Below are positions 1 to 7,654 of a stretch of 29,745 nucleotides of DNA, piece by piece. The notes under the pieces are model-generated. The model was not told where the DNA came from. It saw nothing but the letters and a program-made list of their open reading frames with translations, and did no database searches. Within the stretch, counting starts at the first letter, position 1, and each line of letters opens with the position of its first letter. Origin of the DNA: UMGS1590 sp036303105 (GTDB taxonomy: Bacteria > Bacillota > Peptococcia > Peptococcales > Peptococcaceae); assembly GCA_036303105.1 (NCBI GenBank), contig JAXJBF010000122.1, forward strand, positions 1-29,745, given 5' to 3'. Both the position numbers and the translations under genes were made by a program.

Positions 1-1127
1 CCGGCGAGGATGTGGTGGAGATTCAGAGCCACGGCGGCCATGTGTCGACGCAGGAGATTTTGCGGCTTTTGCTGCGCCAGGGGGTGCGGCTGGCCGACGC
101 TGGCGAGTTCACGAAGCGGGCCTTTATCAACGGCAAGCTGGATTTGACACGCGCCGAAGCGGTGATGGACATTGTGGACGCTGAAAGTGACGCGGCACTG
201 TCGCAGGCGCTGGCACAGAAGAGCGGCGTGCTGGAAGAACGCATTCGCACAGCGCGGGAAGCGGTGCTGGAGCTGGTGGCCTTCATTCAGGCGGACCTGG
301 ATTATCCCGAGGACGATATTGAACGCCTGAGCGACGAGGAGCTTGCCGAGCGGGTGCAGGCGGTGCGCGGCGATTTGGCGGCACTGATCGCCACGGCGCA
401 GCGCGGGCGCATGTTCCGCGAGGGCATCAAGATGGTGATTATGGGCGCGCCCAACGTGGGTAAGTCGAGCCTGCTGAACGCCCTTTTGGGACGCGAGCGC
501 GCCATTGTGACGGACATTGCCGGCACAACGCGTGACGTGGTGACGGAGCATTTGACAATTCACGGTGTGCCGGTGGAAATTCTCGACACGGCGGGCATCC
601 GTGCCACCGATGATCAAATCGAAGCGATCGGCGTGGAACGCGCCAAGGCGGCGAGCCGCGAGGCCGATGTGGTGCTGTATGTGATTGCGGCAGACCGCGG
701 CCTGAACGAGGAGGACCGCGAGAGCTTGCAGGCGCTGGCGGGCAAGGCGACAATTCTGGTGGCGAATAAGAGCGATCTGGCGCCGGATGCGGCGCTGCCT
801 GAGGATGTGCCGACGGTGCGCATTTCTGCTAAACTGCAGGAAGGCATTGAGGCGCTGGAAGAAGCGGTGGCGCATTGCATTTTGGCTGACGAACGCGTCG
901 GCTCCGGCGACGAGGCGGTGGTCTCGAACGCGCGTCATTTGGCGCTGCTGGAACGCTGCGCCGCCGATTTGCAGAGCTTTTTGGAAGGGCTGTCGCTGGG
1001 CATGAGCAAGGACATTCTTGTGATCGACTTGCAGAACGCCTGGGAAAACCTGGGCTTGATCACTGGCGACACGGCCTCGGAGGATCTCATCGATACGATC
1101 TTCTCGAAATTCTGTTTAGGAAAATAG
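1..1127 (+). CDS. mnmE: tRNA modification GTPase MnmE, 5' end cut by window edge
   Basis: MnmE is the GTPase partner of MnmG. Together they install the 5-(carboxymethyl)aminomethyl group on the wobble uridine U34 of several tRNAs. The reading frame is open from base 3, and the first visible residues (GEDVVEI..HGG) are the end of the family's folate-binding N-terminal domain, so about 80 residues lie outside the window. The G-domain sits inside the helical domain. Its P-loop GAPNVGKS is at bases 443-466, followed by the switch region with DIAGTTRD, the G3 motif DTAG, the G4 motif NKSD and the G5 motif SAK. The protein ends in FCLGK, matching the family's FCxGK catalytic-cysteine terminus. The stop is 13 bases ahead of mnmG, so the two are probably co-transcribed. 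The family assignment is firm. Confidence 0.97.
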   Translation, partial: GEDVVEIQSHGGHVSTQEILRLLLRQGVRLADAGEFTKRAFINGKLDLTRAEAVMDIVDAESDAALSQALAQKSGVLEERIRTAREAVLELVAFIQADLDYPEDDIERLSDEELAERVQAVRGDLAALIATAQRGRMFREGIKMVIMGAPNVGKSSLLNALLGRERAIVTDIAGTTRDVVTEHLTIHGVPVEILDTAGIRATDDQIEAIGVERAKAASREADVVLYVIAADRGLNEEDRESLQALAGKATILVANKSDLAPDAALPEDVPTVRISAKLQEGIEALEEAVAHCILADERVGSGDEAVVSNARHLALLERCAADLQSFLEGLSLGMSKDILVIDLQNAWENLGLITGDTASEDLIDTIFSKFCLGK

Positions 1128-1140
1128 GAGCACTTTTATT

Positions 1141-3036
1141 ATGGAAAGAATATACGATTATCCGACTGCTTACGACGTGATCGTCGTGGGCGGCGGTCAT
1201 GCTGGCTGTGAAGCGGCGCTGGCCTGTGCCAAGCTGGGGCATGAAACGCTGCTGTGCACGATCAGCCTCGATCATATTGCGCTGTTGCCATGCAATCCGT
1301 CGATTGGCGGGCCTGCCAAGGCGCATTTGGTGCGCGAGCTGGACGCGCTCGGCGGCAGCATGGGCGAGGTGGCCGACGAATGCCTGATTCAGATGCGTGT
1401 GCTGAACACGTCCAAGGGGCCAGCGGTGCATTCGCTGCGCGCGCAGATGGACAAGGAGCTCTATCGCCACACGATGACGAAGCGGCTGGAGCACACGGAA
1501 CATTTGACGATCAAGCAGTTCATTGCTGAGGAGCTCTTGATTGAGGATGGCGCTGTCTGCGGTGTGGTCGATCACACGGGGATTGCTTACCATGCCAAGC
1601 GCGTGATTCTCTGCACGGGGACGTATCTCAAGAGTCGCGTCATCATTGGGGAATACAGCGAAAACGCTGGCCCACAGGGGCAGCTGCCGGCGAACCATCT
1701 CTCCGACAGCCTGCGTGCAGCGGGCTTTGATGTGGTGCGCTTCAAAACAGGCACCCCGGCGCGCGTGGATGTGCGCAGTGTGGACTTTAGCAAGATGGAG
1801 GTGCAGCCAAGCGATGCCAACGACATGCACTTCTCCTTCTGGCATGACCATGATTATGACAACGGGCTGGAAAAGGTGAGCTGCCACCTTACGTACACGA
1901 ACGCAGAGACCCACGCCATCATTCGTGCCAATTTGGACCGTTCGCCGCTCTATTCGGGCTTTATTGAAGGCACGGGCCCACGCTACTGCCCATCGATCGA
2001 AGACAAGGTGGTGCGTTTCAGTGACAAGAGCCGCCACCAGCTGTTCATTGAGCCGGAAGGGCTGGGCACGACGGAGCTCTATGTGCAGGGCTTTTCCTCA
2101 AGCCTGCCGATGGATGTGCAGCTGAAGATGATTCACACGCTGCCAGGGCTGGAACACTGCGAAGTGATGCGTCCGGCCTACGCGATTGAGTACGATCTGG
2201 TGGACCCACAGGAGCTGCGTCCAAGCCTTGAGACAAAGCGTGTCAAGGGGCTGTACTGCGCCGGACAGATCAACGGTACTTCGGGCTACGAAGAAGCTGC
2301 GGCCCAGGGGCTGATGGCGGGCATCAATGCGAGCCTGTCGCTGCGTGGGCGTGAGCCGCTGGTGCTGGGGCGCCATGAGGCTTACATCGGCGTGTTGATC
2401 GACGATTTGGTCATCAAGGGCACCAACGAACCGTATCGCATGCTGACGAGCCGCTGCGAATACCGCCTGCTTTTGCGTGAAGACAACGCAGACCGCCGCC
2501 TTTGCGAGTATGGCCACGAGGTGGGGCTGTTGTCGGATGAGAAGTACGCCCGCTACCAGGCGCGCTGGGCAGCCATCGAAGCAGAAATCGAACGCTTGCG
2601 TACGACGACGGTGCATCCTGACGAGGTGCAGGCGATGCTCGATGCTTGCGAGAGCGAGCCTTTGCGCCAGGCAACAAAGCTGGAACACCTGCTCAAGCGA
2701 CCAATGGTGCATTATGCAGACCTGCTGGCCCATGGCTTTGGCGATGAAACGCTGGCGCCAGAGGTGACGTCGGAAGTAGAAATCATTATTAAATATTCGG
2801 GCTACATCGTGAAACAGCGTGAACAGGTGGCTCGTTCGGAAAAATTGGAGAGCCGCCGCCTGCCAGAAGACATTGTTTACAGCGAGGTGACGAACCTGCG
2901 CCTGGAAGCGCGTCAGAAACTGGAAGCCGTGCGTCCTGAAACGGTGGGACAGGCGAGCCGTATTTCCGGCGTGAATCCGGCGGACATCACGGCGTTGTTG
3001 GTATGGCTGGAACATCATCGGAGGACGGCACAATGA
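1141..3036 (+). CDS. mnmG: tRNA uridine-5-carboxymethylaminomethyl modification enzyme MnmG (GidA)
   Basis: This is the FAD-dependent partner of MnmE in wobble-U34 modification. The 631-residue length is normal for the family. The Rossmann FAD-binding motif GGGHAG is at residues 17-22, followed by the CNPSIGGPAK segment near residue 50. Both family signatures are readable: GTGPRYCPSIEDK near residue 275 and AGQINGTSGYEEAAAQG near residue 375. The C-terminal helical tRNA/MnmE-binding domain is complete. A GGAG precedes the ATG. The stop codon overlaps the rsmG start as ATGA, which indicates translational coupling. No defect is seen. Confidence 0.98.
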   Translation: MERIYDYPTAYDVIVVGGGHAGCEAALACAKLGHETLLCTISLDHIALLPCNPSIGGPAKAHLVRELDALGGSMGEVADECLIQMRVLNTSKGPAVHSLRAQMDKELYRHTMTKRLEHTEHLTIKQFIAEELLIEDGAVCGVVDHTGIAYHAKRVILCTGTYLKSRVIIGEYSENAGPQGQLPANHLSDSLRAAGFDVVRFKTGTPARVDVRSVDFSKMEVQPSDANDMHFSFWHDHDYDNGLEKVSCHLTYTNAETHAIIRANLDRSPLYSGFIEGTGPRYCPSIEDKVVRFSDKSRHQLFIEPEGLGTTELYVQGFSSSLPMDVQLKMIHTLPGLEHCEVMRPAYAIEYDLVDPQELRPSLETKRVKGLYCAGQINGTSGYEEAAAQGLMAGINASLSLRGREPLVLGRHEAYIGVLIDDLVIKGTNEPYRMLTSRCEYRLLLREDNADRRLCEYGHEVGLLSDEKYARYQARWAAIEAEIERLRTTTVHPDEVQAMLDACESEPLRQATKLEHLLKRPMVHYADLLAHGFGDETLAPEVTSEVEIIIKYSGYIVKQREQVARSEKLESRRLPEDIVYSEVTNLRLEARQKLEAVRPETVGQASRISGVNPADITALLVWLEHHRRTAQ

Positions 3037-3749
3037 GCGAGATTCTGACCTTGATCGAACAGGAGCTGGCACCGCGCTTTGGCCTGTCGGCGGCGCAGTG
3101 CGAGCAGTTTGCGCGCTATTACGCGCTGCTCGTGGATTGGAACAACCGCATCAACCTGACCGCCATCACGGAGCCGCAGGCGGTGGTGGAGAAGCACTTT
3201 CTCGACAGTCTGCTCCTGCTGGAGGATGTGTCGTTCGGAGAGGGTGAGATGCTGATCGATGTGGGCACTGGCGCTGGCTTTCCAGGGATTCCGCTGGCGA
3301 TTGTCTGCCCAGGCCTTGAAGTGACGCTGCTGGACAGCCTGCGCAAGCGTGTGACGTTCTTGGAGACGGTGTGCGGCGAGCTGGGACTTGCGAATGTGAC
3401 GGCGGCGCACGACCGCGCCGAGCTTTTCGCCAAGCAGCCTGCTCATCGCGATGCCTACAACTGGGCGACGGCGCGCGCAGTGGCGCGGCTGCCGCTTTTG
3501 TGCGAGTATTGCCTGCCATTCGTGAAGACGGGTGGTCACTTCCTGGCCTGCAAAGGGCCGGATGGCGCCGCTGAGCTGGCCGAAGCTGGAAAAGCCCTGG
3601 AAGCCTTGAACGGCCGCCACAAAGCCACCTACCACCACACCCTGCCCGGCGGCGAAACCCGCGACATTCTCCTCATCGAGAAAACCGCGCCAACACCAAA
3701 ACGCTTTCCACGCAAACCAGGCGCCGCCGCAAAATCACCGCTTGTGTAA
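3033..3749 (+). CDS. rsmG: 16S rRNA (guanine-527-N7)-methyltransferase RsmG (GidB)
   Basis: RsmG methylates N7 of G527 of 16S rRNA in the 530 loop, using S-adenosylmethionine. The 238-residue product has the typical RsmG N-terminus (YYALLVDWNNRINLTAI) and the SAM-binding motif DVGTGAGFPG starting near residue 76. An ATG 30 bases upstream is also in frame. The start at 3033 is preferred because GGAGG lies 8 bases ahead of it and it overlaps the mnmG stop as ATGA. The C-terminus is rich in Pro, Lys and Ala. A strong hairpin terminator follows, closing the mnmE-mnmG-rsmG operon. Confidence 0.96.
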   Translation: MSEILTLIEQELAPRFGLSAAQCEQFARYYALLVDWNNRINLTAITEPQAVVEKHFLDSLLLLEDVSFGEGEMLIDVGTGAGFPGIPLAIVCPGLEVTLLDSLRKRVTFLETVCGELGLANVTAAHDRAELFAKQPAHRDAYNWATARAVARLPLLCEYCLPFVKTGGHFLACKGPDGAAELAEAGKALEALNGRHKATYHHTLPGGETRDILLIEKTAPTPKRFPRKPGAAAKSPLV

Positions 3750-3786
3750 AAACGGCTGTGCGGCATTGACGACGATGAAAAACGAC

Positions 3787-3835
3787 AAAACACATTGCGA
3801 ACGACAGACTTTGTTTCGCAATGTGTTTTTCTTTC
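3787..3835 (+). terminator. Rho-independent terminator of the mnmE-mnmG-rsmG operon
   Basis: The arms at 3787-3801 and 3815-3829 are perfect 15-bp complements (core CACATTGCGAA / TTCGCAATGTG) around a 13-base loop. A T-rich run (TTTTTCTTTCT) follows. A-rich bases on the other side could let it work on the minus strand too, but no minus-strand gene converges on it. Confidence 0.85.
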
Positions 3836-3937
3836 TCGCTAATGAGCGCAATTTGCGTTTTCAGCGAAAAAATGTCAAATTTCTTGTAACATTTTCCGTT
3901 TTCAATGGTTATTCTAATAAAAAGGAGGCGACGGCGT

Positions 3938-4429
3938 ATGGATATGGACGGGATTTACCAAGCCTATTTCAGAGATGTTTTCCTCTATATGTGCGGCCTA
4001 TCGGGCAATGAAAGCATTGCCGAAGAAATCGCGCAGGAAACATTTGTGAAGGCGCTGAAATCGCTGGACAGCTTCGATGGGCGCAAAGACATCCGAGCAT
4101 GGCTGTTCACCATTGCAAAGAACACCTATTTTACCTATTGCAAGCGGAAGAACATCCTCAATGACAACACGTCGCCGGAAGCAATGTCTGATCCATCGTT
4201 GCATGTTGTTGAGCGCATGATCGATCAGGAGATGGCCTTTCAGCTTCATCAGTATCTGCATCAGATGAAAGAACCTTATAAAGAAGTGTTTTTGCTGCGG
4301 GTGTTTGGCGAGCTGTCCTTTGAAAAAATCGGCTTGCTGTTCGGCAAAAGCGCCAGCTGGGCACGTGTGACTTATTATCGAGCCAAGGTGCAAATTCAGG
4401 ATTATATGGAGGGATTGAATCATGAGTAA
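3938..4429 (+). CDS. ECF-type RNA polymerase sigma factor
   Basis: This 163-residue protein has the two-domain layout of extracytoplasmic-function sigma factors. Region 2 (about residues 5-65) contains the AEEIAQETFVKAL segment and the RAWLFTIAKN segment that binds the -10 element. Region 4 (about residues 105-160) contains a helix-turn-helix with ELSFEKIGLLFGKS. The start at 3938 has AGGAGG nine bases upstream. An earlier in-frame codon at 3905 would add an unlikely basic leader. The stop overlaps the anti-sigma gene by 8 bases, the usual layout of a sigma factor with its own regulator. A TGTAAC at 3885-3890 resembles an ECF -35 element and could mean autoregulation, but no convincing -10 was found at the right distance. 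The regulon cannot be read from this window. Confidence 0.92.
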   Translation: MDMDGIYQAYFRDVFLYMCGLSGNESIAEEIAQETFVKALKSLDSFDGRKDIRAWLFTIAKNTYFTYCKRKNILNDNTSPEAMSDPSLHVVERMIDQEMAFQLHQYLHQMKEPYKEVFLLRVFGELSFEKIGLLFGKSASWARVTYYRAKVQIQDYMEGLNHE

Positions 4430-5018
4430 GATTTCTTGTCAAATTATAAGGGATATTTTACCGTTGTATGTTGATGATGTTGTCAGTGACGACACCCGCC
4501 ATATGGTTGAAGAGCATCTCACGCATTGCGACGATTGCCGCAAGCTGGCCGCAGAGATGCAGGGGGAGATGGTGCTTCCTGTCGAAAACGATACCAAGCC
4601 TTTGGAGCATTTCAAAAATGCTTGGAAGCGAAAGAAGGTTATGATTGCGGTGATTTCTGTTGTGGTCACGCTGCTGGCGTCGCTGTTCATCGGGACTGCT
4701 GTATACGTTGAGAATCTGCCAGCAAAAATGGTTGTGATGCAGGATGCCAATACTTCTGGCGAATGGGAACGGGTCGAAATGGACGAATCCGGGTATTTGA
4801 ATTTCGACAGCCTGTTTTGTTCTAAGGAAGTCGTCTTGGACGCCAACAGCGAGGGCACTGTTTTTCTGAGAATCAGCGACGAGCAGGGGAATGTTGTCAT
4901 TGATCATTTGATGATTAGTCCGGGATTTTCAGTGTCGCTGGACGCGCTGGAACGCAATACCAATTATGTTGTTGAAATGAAAACCTATGCAAATAAAATT
5001 ATCTTACGATTTGTTTAA
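4422..5018 (+). CDS. Membrane anti-sigma factor with N-terminal zinc-finger (ZAS-type) motif
   Basis: The 198-residue protein begins with an anti-sigma zinc-binding motif, H32-x3-C36-x2-C39 with an upstream C6, typical of zf-HC2/ZAS domains that hold an ECF sigma factor inactive. One membrane helix spans about residues 72-96 (MIAVISVVVTLLASLFIG) and separates a cytoplasmic N-terminus from an external domain of about 100 residues. I do not recognise the external domain. GGAGGG precedes the ATG, and the gene starts inside the end of the sigma gene, so the pair is translationally coupled. By analogy with known pairs, release of the sigma factor would follow an envelope signal sensed by the external domain. 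That signal is unknown here. Confidence 0.88.
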   Translation: MSKISCQIIRDILPLYVDDVVSDDTRHMVEEHLTHCDDCRKLAAEMQGEMVLPVENDTKPLEHFKNAWKRKKVMIAVISVVVTLLASLFIGTAVYVENLPAKMVVMQDANTSGEWERVEMDESGYLNFDSLFCSKEVVLDANSEGTVFLRISDEQGNVVIDHLMISPGFSVSLDALERNTNYVVEMKTYANKIILRFV

Positions 5019-5066
5019 TTGAATAACATAGATTTTTTCAGGGATTGATGTATCCTTTTATAGAAT

Positions 5067-5383
5067 TGTGTAAAACTCTGTTGATGAACTGGGGAAATCT
5101 ATTATAAAGCTGTGGAAAACCTTTGATAAACTGTGGATATCTTTGATGGAGAATGGCGAATTTTCACGTAATTAGATAGTTTATTCGTTGTTTTAAGATG
5201 TAATGATGTAATTTTTGTGGAAAAAAAGGTTTGAAAATCCAATTTTTCAGAAAGTTTTCCACAGCTTTTGATTAGGTATTTTTTGCTCACAAAAAATGAA
5301 TCCACAGTTGTGGAAAGTATTTTTATTGTAACAAAAAAAGACGCCTCGCAATGATTGCGAAGCGTCTTTTCTATTGTGGAAAA
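5067..5383. other. Cluster of DnaA-box-like 9-mers in an AT-rich intergenic region (candidate DnaA-binding or origin-like site)
   Basis: The gap between the anti-sigma gene and the threonine aldolase gene holds seven exact copies of the DnaA-box core TGTGGA/TCCACA. Five read TGTGGA on the plus strand (starting at 5111, 5132, 5216, 5309, 5375) and two read TCCACA (9-mers at 5255-5263 and 5298-5306). A looser TGTGTAAAA lies at 5067. Most 9-mers are TTTTCCACA, one base from TTATCCACA. About 0.2 copies of the core would be expected by chance in a stretch this size. The surrounding DNA is very AT-rich. Whether this is a replication origin, an accessory DnaA-binding cluster or a DnaA-regulated site cannot be decided here. 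Confidence 0.6.
5336..5370 (-). terminator. Terminator of the threonine aldolase gene
   Basis: The 16-bp arms at 5336-5351 and 5355-5370 pair with one mismatch around a TGA loop. On the minus strand the hairpin is followed by a run of T (A-run at 5333-5339 on the plus strand). It lies 17 bases past the minus-strand stop. TTTT on the plus side makes weak bidirectional activity possible. Confidence 0.8.
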
Positions 5384-5387
5384 CTTT

Positions 5388-6425
5388 TTAGAGCCAACGG
5401 ATGGCGCTGACAAGAGCGTCGGTTTCTTCCTGGCTGGTGGACCAGCTGGTGCAAAAACGGATGATATCGCGGCCATCGTTGGTGGTGGCGTAGTGTTCGA
5501 AAATAAATGTTTCTGCAAGGCGAGCCTGTTCATCTTCTGTCAACACAACAAACTGCTGATTGGTGGTGCTGTTGTTATAGAGCGGAATGCCTTTGCGTTG
5601 GAAAGCGTCGCGGATTTCCATGGCCATGGCATCGGCACGCTCACCGATGCGGTAGTAATCGCCGTTAGCAAAGAGCGTGAGAAACTGCAGGCCGAGGAGC
5701 CAACCTTTAGCGAGAACAGCGCCATTTTGTTTCATGTAGGTGCGGAAATGGCGTTTGAGGGTGTCGTTGGTGATGACAAGGGCTTCGCCAAAGAGTGCGC
5801 CGCATTTTGTGCCGCCGATGGTGAAGACATCGCAGAGTGCAGCGAGATCCCAGAGGGTGACATCGTTGGCAGCGGCACCGAGGGCATAAGCCAGGCGGGC
5901 GCCATCGACGAAGAGCAGCAGATCGTGGTCTTCGCAGACATCTTTGATGGCTTGGAGTTCTTCAAGGGTGTAGAGGGTACCATATTCTGTTGGCTGGGAG
6001 ATATAGACGAGGCGTGGCTCGGTGAGATGTTCTGGTTCACCGCCCACTTTGTAGGCTTCAGCAACAGCGCGCACCTGTTCTGCGCTAAGTTTGCCATCGG
6101 CGTCGCAAGGCTGAGCGAGAATTTGATGGCCTGTGTTTTCGACCGAACCTGCTTCGTGGCCGACGATGTGACCAGTTTGCGCAGCAATCACGCTTTCGAT
6201 AGGACGCAGCGCGGCAGCGTGAACGATGAAGTTGGCCTGGGTGGCTCCTGGCAGAAAATGAATGTTGGCGTCCTCCCAGCCGATTTCATTACGCAGAAGA
6301 TTGGCAGCAGCTTCGCAGGCTTCGTCGATACCATATCCTGGGTACGATGTGTCGTTGGTATTGGCAAGAGCAGTGAGAATTTCTGGGATGCAACCGCGGT
6401 TATAGTCGTTGTTCATTCGGATCAT
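5388..6425 (-). CDS. Low-specificity L-threonine aldolase / beta-eliminating lyase family PLP enzyme
   Basis: The 345-residue product matches the PLP fold-type I threonine aldolase family, which cleaves L-threonine or L-allo-threonine to glycine and acetaldehyde. It has the N-terminal NDY..G..PEIL and PGYG..E segments, a DGAR motif at about residues 174-177 that contacts the cofactor, and the PLP-binding lysine in GGTKCG (K207). An ATG seven codons upstream is in frame. The start at 6425 is preferred because AAGGAG lies nine bases ahead of it, inside the longer form's first codons. This is the only minus-strand gene in the first 12 kb, and its coding strand is C-leaning. It is divergent from parA across the parS array. 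Substrate preference cannot be read from the sequence. Confidence 0.9.
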   Translation of the reverse strand: MIRMNNDYNRGCIPEILTALANTNDTSYPGYGIDEACEAAANLLRNEIGWEDANIHFLPGATQANFIVHAAALRPIESVIAAQTGHIVGHEAGSVENTGHQILAQPCDADGKLSAEQVRAVAEAYKVGGEPEHLTEPRLVYISQPTEYGTLYTLEELQAIKDVCEDHDLLLFVDGARLAYALGAAANDVTLWDLAALCDVFTIGGTKCGALFGEALVITNDTLKRHFRTYMKQNGAVLAKGWLLGLQFLTLFANGDYYRIGERADAMAMEIRDAFQRKGIPLYNNSTTNQQFVVLTEDEQARLAETFIFEHYATTNDGRDIIRFCTSWSTSQEETDALVSAIRWL

Positions 6426-6507
6426 AATGGATGTCTCCTTTTTCATGGTGTTTCATCTTTGCATTAAGTATAGCTGTTGCTGTACTGTTTTTCAATTCTC
6501 CAGCCAA

Positions 6508-6718
6508 TGTTTCACGTGAAACACGAACATGGAACACGTCGGCCAATGTTTCACGTAAAACACGAACATAGAGCACGGCAGCCAATGTTTCACGTGAAAC
6601 ACGAACATGGAATATGGCGGTCAATGTTTCACGTGAAACACGACGGTGAAACGCGACGGCCAATGTTTCACGTGAAACACAACAGCGAAACGCGACGACC
6701 AATGTTTCACATGAAACA
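6508..6718. repeat. Tandem array of six parS centromere sites, 39-bp period
   Basis: Six copies of the 16-bp palindrome TGTTTCACGTGAAACA start at 6508, 6547, 6586, 6625, 6664 and 6703, an exact 39-bp period. Copies 1, 3, 4 and 5 are perfect. Copy 2 has G to A at site position 11, and copy 6 has G to A at position 9. The 23-base spacers also resemble one another (CGAACATGGAACACG-like, ending in CCAA), so the array probably grew by tandem duplication. The motif is the known ParB-binding centromere of Bacillota, and parA-parB lie 175 bp downstream. ParB should load here and recruit SMC (known for the family). Confidence 0.95.
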
Positions 6719-6801
6719 AAATGGCGGAAAATGGTGAAGAATTTTCAATGAGAAACCGATATTTTGTAACACTTGCCCTACCATCGTAAAAGGAAAACCT
6801 T

Positions 6802-6807
6802 TATAAT
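6802..6807 (+). promoter_or_regulatory. Possible -10 element ahead of parA
   Basis: A perfect TATAAT lies 86 bases ahead of the parA start, between the parS array and the last parS site. No good -35 hexamer is visible at 16-18 bases, so this is tentative. Confidence 0.4.
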
Positions 6808-6859
6808 AAAGACAGAAAATCATAAGCATGAAATGGAAAACGGTGGTCACATGGAACAT

Positions 6860-6875
6860 TGTTTCACGTGAAACA
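6860..6875. promoter_or_regulatory. Seventh parS site, within the parA leader
   Basis: A perfect TGTTTCACGTGAAACA lies 17 bases ahead of the parA start codon and just before the GGAGGG ribosome-binding site. ParB bound here could repress or roadblock parAB transcription. That regulatory role is inferred from position. Confidence 0.9.
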
Positions 6876-6892
6876 CCAAAAGGAGGGAAAAT

Positions 6893-7654
6893 ATGGGTCT
6901 CACAATCGCTCTCGTCAACCAAAAGGGCGGCGTGGCAAAAACAACCACCGCCATCAACCTGGCGGCGTCTTTGAACAAGAAGAAAAAGAAAGTCCTGCTC
7001 GTAGACTTGGACCCACAGGCCAACGCCACCAGTGGCATTGGCGTCAACAAAAATGAATTGGAACACTCGATTTATGACAGTCTCATTGGCGATGTGCCAG
7101 TGCAAGAGGTGATTCAGCACACATATCGCCGTGGCTTGGATCTACTGCCATCGAGTATGACGCTGGCAGGTGCAGAACACGAACTCAGCTACATGGAAGA
7201 TCGCGGCACGCACCTTCGCAGTGTCCTGGCACCAGTGAAGGATGAGTATGATTACATCCTCATTGATTGTCCGCCTTCACTGGGAATGATTACCATCAAT
7301 GCGCTAAGTGCATCGGATCAGCTCTATGTGCCAATTCAAAGTGAATACTTCGCCCTTGAAGGGGTGGAACAGCTGATGCAGACGGTTGCACTTGTAAAAA
7401 AGACGTACAACCCGGAATTGTTTGTTGGCGGGGTCATCATTACCATGTATGATGGCCGCATGCGTTTGTCACGCGACGTTGTTGAAACTGTTACATCCAC
7501 TTTCGGTGATGTGGTCTTTAAGACCATGATTCCACGAAATGTGCGCTTGGCGGAAGCGCCAAGTTATGGCCGTGCCATCATCGACTACGAGGCCTTGTCA
7601 AAAGGAGCCCTCGCCTACAATGCGCTGGCAAAGGAAGTGATCAAACGTGGCTAA
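6893..7654 (+). CDS. parA: Chromosome-partitioning ATPase ParA (Soj)
   Basis: The 253-residue protein is a small, chromosome-type ParA without the N-terminal DNA-binding extension of plasmid ParAs. The deviant Walker A motif KGGVAKTTT is at about residues 11-19. Alanine replaces the common glycine, and both signature lysines are kept. Walker A' VDLDPQANAT and the later DCPPSLG motif are intact. ParA dimerises on ATP, binds nucleoid DNA nonspecifically and is released by ParB, helping origin segregation and, in Bacillus, DnaA control. GGAGGG lies seven bases ahead of the ATG. The gene overlaps parB by 8 bases. No noc gene lies between rsmG and parA, unlike in Bacillus subtilis. Confidence 0.97.
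   Translation: MGLTIALVNQKGGVAKTTTAINLAASLNKKKKKVLLVDLDPQANATSGIGVNKNELEHSIYDSLIGDVPVQEVIQHTYRRGLDLLPSSMTLAGAEHELSYMEDRGTHLRSVLAPVKDEYDYILIDCPPSLGMITINALSASDQLYVPIQSEYFALEGVEQLMQTVALVKKTYNPELFVGGVIITMYDGRMRLSRDVVETVTSTFGDVVFKTMIPRNVRLAEAPSYGRAIIDYEALSKGALAYNALAKEVIKRG

Noticed and set aside
6477..6737. Open frame over the parS array reading repeated MFHVKH units (and its minus-strand counterpart VSRETL)
   Set aside because: The 39-bp period is 13 codons, so the repeats stay open in frame by arithmetic. The peptide is simply the translated parS palindrome, with no ribosome-binding site.
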